A program made the position numbers and the translations under genes. From Chondrilla cf. caribensis (lineage: Eukaryota; Porifera; Demospongiae; Chondrillida; Chondrillidae): a stretch of DNA of 64,000 nt. Positions within the stretch are counted from its first letter, which is position 1; every line of letters starts with the position of its first letter. Positions 43,001 to 54,415 of the stretch are shown one piece after another. Below the pieces are notes generated by a model. The model saw only the letters and a program-made list of their open reading frames with translations, searched no databases and was not told the DNA's origin. The DNA is taken from assembly GCA_964020155.1 (NCBI GenBank), contig OZ026549.1, forward strand, positions 2,532,633-2,596,632, in the 5' to 3' direction.

Positions 43001-44632
43001 TGAGCATTTTCAAATTCAAAACAATATGGTTAACTTGAAACAAAGTATGGGTAACCTCATAACAAACCATTTTCAGTACCTAAAGAGCCATTATTATAGT
43101 AGGTAATGCGTCATACTGTTGCAGTAAAAAATGAATTGAGTCATTCCATTCACCACAAGGACTATGGACTTTGGACTACACAATAACAAATCCAATTGCT
43201 TGAACTACAAACCATCCCTCCCCTCAACTTAATAGTACCCACTGGTATTTCACCTGTACATTACCATTCCTCCGCATACAATTCTTGCATTGGACATATC
43301 AAATGTACATAGTGGTTATTTTGTCAAAAGGTGACCTCAACAGAAGGCTGTTACCACGACATGCATCTGTCAAGATACATACTATATAAATGGCTAAAAG
43401 CTAAAAAGAAATACCCTTTCAAAACAACTAATGTATAATTTACATTATTTCTGAGTTCCAATTTCCAACTTCCATTCCAAAAACTTTGGAAACTAAGGCA
43501 CAAATATGACACACATTATACATACATTATACTAGGAAACTTTAAGCGGAGAGCTATACATTTACCTACATCTAAAAAGAAAGTGGGGAGGGTGGGGGTT
43601 TAATCAGAATGATGGTGCATGTGATGTTTTTGGTGACATGTATGGTGCTAAGAATCTGGGTATGTTTACTGTTTCAGGAAATTTCGAGTCAACCAGTTCA
43701 AAGTCCATAGTTCATAGTCCATGGATTTTCTCAGACAATTGTTTACCACAATATTATGCTATAACAATATAATTATAATTATTATCAGTGTACTGTACAT
43801 TCTACACTCATTCAACCCATTATAATTACATGACACTCTGTACATCACTACATATGAACTGTAGCATAGTACAGTGATATCACACTGACTGTTGAACACT
43901 TAGTATGAATTAGCGATGTATATACATTAACTGCACATGCATGTATACGTATGGTATACTAATAGTACGTTTATTGAAAACTTTACATAACACCACATTG
44001 GGAAAGGTGTGACAGACAATACAGGGACTACACATACAGTCTTCAAACACAAGGACTGGTCTTATCACAGTCCATATTTAAAATTTAATACTGCATGAAC
44101 TTCACTAGAGGGAGTAGGCAGACGAAATAAACAGACAAGATCATTTTGTTGTGAAGTTGCTCAGTTAGTGGCACACATATTATTATTGCCTACATTTGTG
44201 TACACAGAATCAATTCATATTCAAAATGCTAGCGAATGTCATTAATGCAAGGGGGAAGATCGAATTGATTCACGTACAGCACAAACATGCACCAGATGAA
44301 ATGGAAGCCCGGCAAGGATCAATGATCTCAATTCACACTAAGACAATTTTTAAGGAAATAACATTGAAATGTATAGTTTCCTTAAGGATGACATGAATTA
44401 CATCTAATATTTCACAAAAATATTAACAGCATAAGCAGTGAATGTAGCGAGTGGTCAATTCATCGTCTGTCAGACCAGCCATAGTACTGTGAATATACAA
44501 AAGTTGTACTTCATGAGTAGCTCATTGACCAGGTTAGCAAGTTCCAATTCAGACATAGCAACATGGGATCAGTGATACTGTATTACTGTAAGATATCACG
44601 AAGACAACCCCAATGTGCAGGACTAAATATCA
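40021..44632. other. Intergenic spacer unit before G4
   Basis: No gene seen. It contains duplicated spacer blocks shared with 9-12 kb, 22.5-25 kb and 56-58.5 kb. CTATGGACTTTGGACTACAC is at about 43163, and the inverted form TTCAAAGTCCATAG near 43700. A short, less AT-rich insertion is at about 41035-41280. Confidence 0.5.
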
Positions 44633-44835
44633 CTGCATATAATATTTGTGGGTCAACATTTTCACAGATGGCTCCAAAAATAAAAACATCCAGATAAACT
44701 TGTCACAGAATCTCGCTTACCGTGCAGAATGAGAAAACAATTATCCCTAATTCACGGATTTCATTTAATAGATGCTAGGCCAACCGCAAATCCATAAAAA
44801 TTTTGTCCCTTTAAAATTTCCCCCTACACCGTATA
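44633..44835. mobile_element. MITE-like element (copy in G4 upstream region)
   Basis: A segment ending CCCCCTACACCGTATATCATT aligns with 58460-58680 upstream of G5, with shared phrases such as GTGCAGAA and CCTAATTCAC. It belongs to the same spacer insertion, duplicated with the unit. Confidence 0.45.
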
Positions 44836-44883
44836 TCATTATTATCATCTATTTAAAATCACCCATTATGTACTCGTTCAATT

Positions 44884-45241
44884 GGGATTTCAACTGATAT
44901 CACAGAACTGTGTACAAAAACATTTCTCAACTGTGGTTGATGCTATGGTGAAATCAACCTGGATTCAGATACCCAGGCCAGAAGAAATGAAATGATGACA
45001 TCAAGATCATGTGGTGCAATCTCAAATGAACAACTCAAGGTTTCTATGACCAAAGGAAGTACTAGCTGACTTGTAGGTATTCATGTAGACACAATGGGAT
45101 TACTTTATATGGAATGACAAAGACCACAATGAATCTAAAAGTGCATGCAGCTATTCACTACTCAGATGAAAGAATATTCCAGTGAACAGTGTGAGTACAT
45201 ATTCAGCTTTTGTATTTAACTGAGGTATACACAGAAGAGAG
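44884..45241 (+). promoter_or_regulatory. Conserved upstream block of G4
   Basis: 358 bp aligned with the G3 and G5 upstream blocks, including GACCAAAGGAAGTACTAGCT at about 45048. Probable promoter and 5' UTR, inferred from conservation. Confidence 0.5.
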
Positions 45242-45317
45242 ATGGAGAACATTGGAAAAGTCTATTTGAAGAGTATTCTACTCTGTATCATTACTTCAGC
45301 TGCCTTTTCTGAATCAG
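45242..45317 (+). CDS. G4 signal-peptide exon
   Basis: ATG at 45242, MENIGKVYLK start and hydrophobic ILLCIITSAAFSES, phase-1 donor at TCAG-GTGATT. It is 6 nt longer than in G3 and G5. The reading frame happens to stay open far into the intron, but that extension is not conserved. Confidence 0.85.
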
Positions 45318-48300
45318 GTGATTTTAAGTTTCTTTTCAAAATTATATATCAACAGTTTGAGGTACTGTTCAGGAAGGACGGCGATATATTTAAGCACATG
45401 GGACTATTGCCATACTGTTGGCATTATTTTTACTACTGTTTAGGATTCATAACGGCTCGAGTTTTGAAAACTGTAAATCGATTAGCAAACAGTACGACTA
45501 CTTTCCCTGACGCTTTGTTGAGTACATGCACGAAATATCCGGTATACCTTATGTGTGGCATTGATTTTTTTTCACCTAATATATCTTATACGAATGCCGT
45601 TTCACGGGGCCGTCGGTAAAATTGAATATGCTAAAATTAAAACTGATTTGGGTAAAATTAATACGTTTGATCCAAACAAAATCTTTTTAATACAAGGAGA
45701 GTTTAATTCCATGATCATTCCGTCAGAGCTCTGTTAACGGTAAACGTGCATTGTTTGAACAGTGCTTGATTTCCAACAGTTGGTCTCTCGCCGTACTATT
45801 TTCACACCAGGTATGACCATAGATACTCCGACACAGCATTCTTTGGTCTACTCATAATTGACCGGATTAGGTGGAAAATCGACATGTTAGGAATATTAAA
45901 CGAATATTCGAAATTACCACCCCTTCCTTATACTATACGTTTGGGCAACGACACTCATATTCCAGTACGAGACAATGCAGTGCACAGGTCAGGTACAAAC
46001 AGAGTTCATCTTTACGTATGCCGCAAGATTTGTCCCCTCACTCACCTACATAATATACGGCTGTACTGGGTCTAGTGGCCGTCGTCTTATCGATTATTAC
46101 GATGAAACCGAACGGCGAATTCGCCACATCTCGTTTACACCACAGTGGTCTCCTCTATTGTCTATGGTTTCACCATAGACTCTCTAATAGTATACTACGT
46201 AGTATAGAGAGTCTATGGTTTCACCGCATCACACTATTGTCTATGATGACACGTGCTACATTATGTCATGAGCGCGTGACGTTCACGAAGTTCAAAGTGC
46301 AATTGGTACCGGAAACCATTCAAATGTTGCATTGTAGGATGTTATTTCACACTCGATAATAGATCAAATTTATAATTAGATAATCAAGTATATTATAGTC
46401 TTGACAATTATTAACTATAATGCATGGAGGAGGAAGCAGGAAATTCAGAATATGAAAAATATGAGTCTGGAACTAGGTACTTATGATGGTAGGATAATAT
46501 AGTCATAATGTGATGTACAAAACATTGTGCATCAGGGAATAGTTTAGTTACAATAGCTGGACCATCCCTATCAGGTAACTGTGGTGGAGTGGGGGAGGGG
46601 CAGTCAAGCAAAAGAAAGGTTTGCTTGCCACCTGAACTTGCACACCTGGCCATGGAGTGTACAACTTTTGACCAATTAATAGGTAGGCAAGTAGGAATGG
46701 GACTGGGATGCATCTATAAAATAGGTATATGTTAGTAAGTGCATGAGAATAATACCAAGTGGAATTGATTGCATTTACTTTATCAAAGGATAAGCATTAG
46801 ATATCTCCAATGAATTATGAAGTTCTTCTGTATAGATTAATAATTTGCAACTTGGCTAAACTGCTGAATAGCCATGTTTGCTTGCCCATTAATTATGAAG
46901 GAAAAGACAACATGTGGACAGAAAATCAGTACATTTTTGCATGGTCTCCATTTTATTATTGACAATATTTTTTTGATTATAATGGACTTGCTATGTCCAT
47001 TTGGTTGGCAAACTATCAAATCCTCCCCCCAAAATAGTCCCATGATAGCAGAGATCTGTTCTGCTGAGATTTCTGGACTTCATTTTACATTAGGCATACA
47101 AAACCACCATGCCTATTATGTCATACATGATGTGTACTACACTTTCCGGTCTTTGCTCTTTGTGCCTGATAGGGGTAGTCTAGCTAGCTTAAGTAATCAG
47201 GTGTGATATCCAGCATGGCTTGAAGAGTTTTAACAGTCACAATACATTTGCAATATCAAGTTACAGAAATCCAATATTCATATTATGCATTTACATGCAA
47301 CTAGGACTATTCTGCACCTATACTGTAACATGTATGTATAATAATGTAGTATTCACTCTTAGTAATGTACATTTTTACTAGGCTCACCCAAGGTTACAGT
47401 GGTGATTGATGGCTACACAGTTGACTCTACTCAGTCCTCACCAGCTTCACTAACACTAGGAACAGCTCTTGTGTTGGTGTGTAGAGTCAGTGGAATACCA
47501 CAGAGACAGATCAAATATAAATGGACATGTCCAGATGGTGCATGTGAACGTTCAGGATATGTGGGGAGAAAGGTTGTTAACAGCAATATTCTAGCAGTCA
47601 ATATAACTTCCAACAGTGATGGAGGAACATACACCTGTGAAGTATTAAGAGATGAGGCAGATGGGAGATACCGCCAAAATTATACCCTCAATGTTTCAGG
47701 TCAATACACACAACAAACATGCGCCAAAAATAAGTGGTGAAATTCTGTTTTCACAGTCCTCAGGTATTTACAGTTTTACAATGATTTTATGTAAACAGTT
47801 TTGGAAATTAACAGGAAACACACAATTCTTGATATGCCAAAAACCCAAATTTGGAGAGTTAGTCATCTTCCCAAATTTGGGACATACACAAAATAAGCAA
47901 CATTCATGCAAGATCGGAAGATTCTATAGGAATACACATGTTACATACCCAAGCCTCCATGCTTAGTAACTGGAATTTGTTCAAAACATGTCTCAACAAG
48001 ATTATCACCTCCCTAAACTTCCGCTGTTTCAAGGGAGAATTGGCATGAACATGTATGTTTACTGTTGAAACCTAATGGAAATGATGAAACAGATGAATAT
48101 GAAGGTTGGGGCTAATCAGAATTTAACTATCTAATTCATAACATGTTAACAAATTGTTATTATATACACATGTCCAAAAAAATTACACTCATACATTTGC
48201 ATGAAATGAATAATCTTATTCTTGTTATAGGAGGAAATGTTATCCACAGTTATGGGAGGCTTGTCCATGATGAATATGTAATCACTAGAGGAAATCAACT

Positions 48301-51300
48301 TCTACCACCTGGTAATGGAACAGGGCCTGGAAGATTGGACTGCATAATAACATCACCAGAAAATGCTCATTTTATATTTAAAGGTGGCAAAGGTGGCGAA
48401 CCACCCAACAATTTAGTAAATCAAGGTAGTGGTCAAAAGGCTTCTTTATCCTTCAACGGATCTTACTTGCCAATGAACACTTTCGATGTAGAGTATACCT
48501 GTCGGGATGATACATATATTTGTATCTATTTATCACCAGGTAATAACTACTACTAATACTAGGTATTACTTACAATATGCAAACATTCGAGCATTGTAAT
48601 TACAGAATCAAGTGATATTAATTCTGATGCTTTATTACTGTTTTATCACTTGCTGACAGGTACATTACCCAATGTCACTATCATGAAGGCTGTGACAAAC
48701 ACCACTGATGTAAGAATAATCCTCAACACTATTCCCTCAGATAAAATTGGTAGAGTCATTGTAGGATATGAACGTCATGACCTTGGAGTGACACAGCAGG
48801 GAGAGTATGCAAATATTGTCAGACGTACACATCATACATTTTCATCACTAGTCCCAGGTGCTAGGTACACAGTAGTAGTGCTGGGACTGACTGCATCTGC
48901 GAATGAAGGTCAAAGAAGTCAGCATGTCACAAGAAGAGATGTCAAAACTAAAGTGAAAGGTCAGGGTAATATCACATTTTACTTGAGCATATTTTTCTCA
49001 TACTAGGTGGTGCATAAAGAGTCTAATTTGATCAGAGTTACAATTTTATATGATTGAGTTGTTTGGAATGATCGAGGGCAAGGCAATAAATTTCTTTCCA
49101 ACATCAATTTATTGAGCATTAAATTTTGTTCTGGGTTTCTATTTCATTATGTCCTGGGCTTCTCTTTCATATCCCCTTTTACCCCTTCCCTTCCACCTCA
49201 GCACAACATAACAAAGTATAACAACAATGTTGAACCAAATAGTTTTAATTGTATCATACACATCCACTTTATACTTCGACTTAGACATTAATTATAATAT
49301 CCATGTTTATAGACATTTTATGTAAATTATACATATTTACGTAATAGCACAACCACCTAATCATCGGCATATGTACACAAAAGTCTTTTGAGGGTACAGT
49401 TAAGGCCATATTTGTTTTCCCCTTGTAATTATCCCCCTTGAAATACCTCATGCATTTATTCTGAACACATCAGATACCTGTAGTTTTTAGGAAACACACA
49501 CCATTACACACGCACGCACGCACGCACGCACAAACACACACATACGCACACACATACACACACCATCACAATTAAGATGTGTTTTATTAAGATGCGTTTT
49601 ATCTTTGGACGCATGTCACAATAGCATGTCCAAGAATTTCTACTATCACACCACCACAATATAAATCACACAAATAATGTCACAGTGATTACTTGATAAG
49701 AGGAAGGCCTTGACTCCACAATAATATATACTATATAATATATGCATATACATGTATGTATTATTCACATATTATTATTGTTGCTTTCTATGAATTCAGA
49801 ACCATCTGCTCCAAGGTATCCTTGTATCTTAGGAGAGAGTAGGGATGGCATTGAACTCAACTGGATACCTCCACTGGAGCCCAACGGAGATGTCTACTAT
49901 CTCATTAATGATGGGAATAGTACAGTAAATACCTCCAGTGAGTCTACTTACTTCAATTTAACAGGACTACAGAGAGGAGTGACCTACAACATCACAGTGG
50001 TGGCAGTGAACTCAGCTGGAAGGAATGATACTGGACCAGTTCTTAATTACACACATACTGTACAGAGTAAGTACCTGACAATATGTGATAACTTGAATTG
50101 TCAGTTGTCATGGTATACAGTTACCCAATAGTATATACAGTGGAACCTAAAGAGCACACTTTGGAACCATTATTTTAGTTCTTAGTACAGAGGTCTCCTC
50201 AATTCAGAGGTCATTTAATACACTACAGTACTACACTGGGACACATTATGGTGTCCTTATTATAGAGGTTTCCACATTTCAGAGGTTTGTATTAGAGAGG
50301 TTCCAGTGCGGATCATTGTCAACAACAACTCATGCACAGTATACAGTAGTACTTACATAATTGAATACCAAATTGTCCTTAATTTAATAAGCCATCGATA
50401 TGTTGCAATGTGCAGGCATGGTTTACTACACAGTCCAAATTGGTGATATCATTAACATATTATGTGTGTATAATACGTTCATACATGTGTTCATGTATGC
50501 ATATGAATGCAATAAGACTTCATTGACATTAGTTTCAACTGTAATTATCTTTACACAGTGTTCACTCCTCCACCTACTACTACTACTAATGACTCTACAT
50601 CCACTCCCCCACCTACTCTGAATAACCCCTCTGGTGAGTCTTTCGGAAATTTTACCTGTCCTGTGTATGGACATCCTTATATATTAAACATTATTATTCC
50701 ATTGCATAATACATAATATATAAATCCCTCATGATAATTCATTTACCACTATCGTTCTGGAATTTAGCAAATCTAATGGCTGGTGTCATTGGAGCCATTG
50801 CAGTCCTACTGGTATTAATGACTGTCATAGCAGTTATAATAGTGATAGTGATCATCTGCATAATCAAGCGCAACAGAAGAAAAGGAGTATCAGAAGGCAA
50901 TGGAGAAACCGACAATACAGACCATTACTACAGTGTAGCCACTGATAATGCAGTACCACAAACTCCTAGAGTCCAAGGAGATAACAAGAATGACATGATT
51001 ATGTATGACCAAGTTGAGGGTGGGGGCCTGAATGGTACTGAAACTTATGAAGATCCTGATGCTGTGGTCAAAGTTCACACCAAGATGTCTGCAAATGGCA
51101 AGCAAAATACAAATGTCCCAGCAAACTATTCTAAACTACAGCAAAATGTACCACAAGAACCACCTCAGTGCGAAGGTCACTATGATGTAGCTGATAGCAG
51201 ACCATACCAAGACACATATGACATGATTGGCTCAGAAATGTACATCAATTCAGCTGCAGCAAAAAAAGAATGTGAAAATATACCAGTTACACAATCAAAC

Positions 51301-51579
51301 ACTAAACCATCAAAAAGCAAGCATCCCGAGGATATAAATGATGAAATGTCCAAGAAAGAGAACGATCCTTCTGAGCTTTACACCCAACCAAATAAAGTGA
51401 GGAAACATAATGAAGAATTGTACGTTAATCATGATCAAGTTGATCCTGAGGAATTGTATGCACAACCTGCCAAGAAAAAGAAGATTAAAAAACCACCACC
51501 ATATACATCTGGAAATAAAAGTGATGATCCAGAGGCACTGTATACTGCAGTTGATAAAGTCAAGAAAAGGAAAAACTAA
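45242..51579 (+). CDS. G4: complete Ig-D2-FN3-FN3 receptor with full-length tail B
   Basis: Inferred exons are 45242-45317 (signal peptide), 47382-47699 (Ig), 48231-48539 (D2), 48660-48965 (FN3-1), 49800-50066 (FN3-2), 50559-50633 (stalk) and 50768-51579 (transmembrane plus tail). The total is 2163 nt, 720 residues and a stop, all phase 1. The Ig domain has VCRVSG, YKWTC and DGGTYTC. D2 is the most divergent copy: its second half (KGGKGGEPPNN... to VEYTCRDD) shares little with the others. The Thr/Pro stalk is 25 residues, twice that of G3. Intron 2 carries a dispersed repeat and intron 5 a MITE. The FN3-1 donor could instead be after 48959. Role inferred as for G3. Confidence 0.9.
45318..47381 (+). 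other. G4 intron 1
   Basis: This 2.06-kb intron is homologous to G3 intron 1. It differs by the hairpin insertion at 46163-46225 and by extra sequence around 46590-47000. No consistent coding signal. Confidence 0.5.
46163..46225. repeat. Palindromic insertion in G4 intron 1
   Basis: CCATAGACTCTCTA and TAGAGAGTCTATGG pair around a centre TACTACGTAGTA. The flanking CTATGGTTTCACC is present twice here but once in G3 (about 30755) and, in variant form, in G5 (about 59915). The extra 45-50 bp are thus specific to G4. Confidence 0.8.
47740..48145. repeat. Dispersed repeat of about 430 bp (copy 3, G4 intron 2)
   Basis: Matches the copies at 18000-18440 and 24955-25385 and lies in the same intron as the G2 copy. 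Confidence 0.7.
50138..50308. mobile_element. MITE with CAGTGGAACCT ends in G4 intron 5
   Basis: The left end CAGTGGAACCT and the right end, complement CACTGGAACCTCTCTAATAC, form inverted repeats. The interior repeats CAGAGGT phrases. TA precedes the left end. G1 and G3 lack it at the equivalent site. The type suggests a Tc1/mariner-related non-autonomous element. Confidence 0.7.
50768..51579 (+). CDS. G4 last coding exon: transmembrane segment and tail B
   Basis: A hydrophobic stretch of about 27 residues ends at IIKRNRRK. The tail of about 230 residues has 14 tyrosines. Motifs are YYSV, YDQV, YEDP, YSKL, YDVA, YDMI, YINS, LYTQP, LYVNH, LYAQP, PPPY and LYTAV. The C-terminal third repeats DPxxLY three times (DPSELYTQPNK, DPEELYAQPAK, DPEALYTAVDK), each followed by basic residues. 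YxN boxes fit Grb2-type SH2 domains, YxxP boxes fit Crk/Nck-type SH2 domains, and PPPY fits WW domains. These partner predictions come from known motif preferences only. Confidence 0.88.
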
Positions 51580-51645
51580 CATATATTCAATTGTGTTCCA
51601 TGCTATTACTTCATTTAGGTGTGTAATACTATGATATAACTATGT

Positions 51646-51651
51646 AATAAA
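51646..51651 (+). terminator. Candidate polyadenylation signal of G4
   Basis: AATAAA 67 bp after the stop codon, at the same relative place as in G3. Confidence 0.65.
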
Positions 51652-51885
51652 TGTAATTTATTACTGCTTTTATATTCTATTATTCTTGAAAATAACACTT
51701 CAGCTGTATCATTCACCACTAATTATGCATGTGCATTAATGACCTTTACCAAAATTTTTTGGTATGTTGCTTGTACTCACACACATGGCTTTATGATAAT
51801 GACTATAGGAATGTGTGTCTAATATTTCAATCTTAAACACAGTTTTCAGTCAATTAACTAATTAAATGATGGTATTATTTTGAAA

Positions 51886-52015
51886 CTGAATAGTTTTCAA
51901 CATGTAACAAGGAAAATATAGTAAAGACAGAACGGTTAGCTATACCACTCAAAATCCTCAGGGGATACCTTCATCTGGATTTAATTTGGTATTGCAAGAA
52001 ATGCACATGTCTACC
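51886..52015. repeat. Spacer repeat R570 (shortened copy)
   Basis: Contains GAATAGTTTTCAACATG and CAGGGGATACCTTCATCTGG, as in the copies at 39825 and 54416. Confidence 0.6.
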
Positions 52016-52079
52016 CTTGCAATAATGGTGGAAATAATCCAATAGATAACATTGCCTACCTTATACTACATGTAGGCAA

Positions 52080-52730
52080 CTAAATTCTCATTCCAGTAGT
52101 AAAATTTAATAATGCAGTACACAGGCACAGTCAGAGTTTATCATTACGTATGCAGCTAGTGTTGCCCCCTCACTCACCTACATAACACACAATGGGTATA
52201 TTGGCTGCCGCCTTATTATTGAACATTACGATGCAATCAAACGGCGATTTCGAATTCACTCACTCTCGCAATCGTTCACAGCCCTGTGGTTCCACCACAA
52301 CATTACACGTGCTACATATGTAGCTGTGTCATGCACGGGTGATGTCCATGCAAGTTGAAAGTGCAATTGGTACTTAAAACTAGTCAAATGCTGTACTGTA
52401 GGATGTTATTTCACACTTAGTCTAGATAATGGACATATGGGTAAATAATCAATTACATTGTACAGTCTTCACAAGTAACTATATATAATATGACTCAAGA
52501 AAAAAACAGTAAATTCAGCATAATAATAATATTACATACAAAATTATTTCTGCTGTGTAATGTAATATATACGATCTATGGTCACATTAACAAACTTGGA
52601 ACGTAATCATTATTGAAGTGGAGTAAAAATAAGAATCTAGAACTATATAGGTACTATTGATAGCACGATATAGTCATAATAGTATGGTTCATAGAACACT
52701 CTATGCTTCGGGGAATAGTTTAGTTAAGAC
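52080..52730 (+). pseudogene. Orphan piece of family intron 1 (gene relic)
   Basis: This segment aligns with intron 1 of G3, G4 and G5 (for example 30570-31170), including ACATTACGATG, GTGCAATTGGTAC and GGAATAGTTTAGTTA phrases. No signal or Ig exon flanks it. It marks a further, largely deleted copy of the receptor gene. Confidence 0.6.
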
Positions 52731-53149
52731 TTTCGACCAATCAATAGTTGTGTCCCAAAGTAGGAATATATTGGGAGGCATCTATATTTTTAACAATTTT
52801 GAGTGTATAAAGCATGACAGGTAGTATATTATCCTATCCCCTTATAAAGCTCTTCTGTGATTTTGGAATGATTTGGCTGATACATAAGCGAGACTAGACA
52901 CAATGGAAAGGGGTGAACTTCCATTTCATTTCACACAATATACTCAGATGAAGTATCTTGTAATTCGATTAAAATTATATTCATCTAATCACAGACTGTA
53001 AAATTTATTGTCAACAAAAGGTGTAAAACAAAGTAGCCAAATGCTGTGATTGAATATGAATACAAATGGAAGTAATCAAAATTTGAATAATTATGTAGCC
53101 TAAACTGTAGTAATTATTTTATTTAATACTTTTATACATTCAAACAAAA

Positions 53150-53628
53150 AATAACTTGACATTGTAAATATTACATGTGTAACAGTGTTGTCCATGTGTA
53201 TGTTCTTGTATGTACATTGACATTGTATGTCTGTGCATGTGTTGTGATAGATAGTGCTTGTACTTGTGAGGATTCTGCTTGTGTATCATTTCACTTTTAG
53301 TATTATATCATCTTAAGTTTGTGTTAAAGTGAGCACCACCCTTATAGTCACCTGTCTTTGAGTAACTACTGCCTATCACTTTACTATCACTTTACTATGT
53401 CTGGACGTTCAGTCTCCTTGTGCTTTAACACTTAGTGTATTCTCTGTGTGGGCAATTGTCCCCTTTCACTGTACCTTAAGTGGAACCTCACTGTTGTACT
53501 TAGTCTAATGCTTAGTCTAGAGTTTGGATATTACTTGAATTATTACTGTATTCAGTTACTGCTGCGTTACGTGCCACTAGCGTTAGCTCTTACGGACACG
53601 GTTATATACACATGGATTCATTATTCAA
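53150..53628. other. Unique insertion-like segment
   Basis: This stretch is richer in G and T than its surroundings and has no counterpart in the other spacers. Similarity to the spacer at 24040 returns at about 53630. It contains TGTGTAACAGTG near the left and GGTTATATACA near the right, so a solo LTR is possible, but the ends do not match well. No gene seen. Confidence 0.3.
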
Positions 53629-54415
53629 TATTCTAATTATTCTTTGGAAAGAATGTTCAATACACAGTAAATTACGTGTATAATAATAAGATGCAACATG
53701 ACAGACTAATATAATAGAAAATATATTGGGACTTTAATATTACCATGATTTGAATTCTTGAGGCTTCGATTTCGGATTAAAAAATAATATAACTCTTATA
53801 AAATTAATATAAATTTTCTCTTAGTCTTGTTTTCTTGCTCCTCCATGATAATGTTTAATTGCATGGAAGCACTTAGGGATTCCTGACCACCCACCCCCTC
53901 ATCCCCACACGTACAAGAACAACGGATGTTCAACTGCTGAGCGCAATGTACTTCCTGGTCATGGATGATTACAAGAGGACCTGAATGGAGAGCATTGGAA
54001 TTTGTAAACAAAATAATGATTACATCAGGATCCAAACATGATAACAAATCACTTATTAAACACATACGTAGCTTAAAAATGAATATGCTTAGAATATATT
54101 ATTTTGCCAAAAATGCTCATTACTAAATAATTTTGCACAATCGAATCCATAAGACTTTTAAAGCACTTTGCAACAACGAGTATTGTGTCATATGCATATA
54201 GATCAGGAATAGGTCATTCAACTGGTGTGAGGGATTCCAGGATACAAACAGACGAAGTGTGTGCATATTTATGCTCATGCTACACACAGATCAAAAAGCT
54301 GGGTGAACCACAATGACAAGTGATGACTATAATATTATACCATACTTACTAGTGGGTGTAATAATACTAAAATTTGTACTCGATTTTCAATCTATAGACT
54401 AATAATAGGATTACT

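Noticed and set aside
45242..45619. 125-codon read-through of the G4 signal exon into intron 1
   Set aside because: The extension is broken by stops in the G3 and G5 copies, and the donor at 45317 is conserved in all three.
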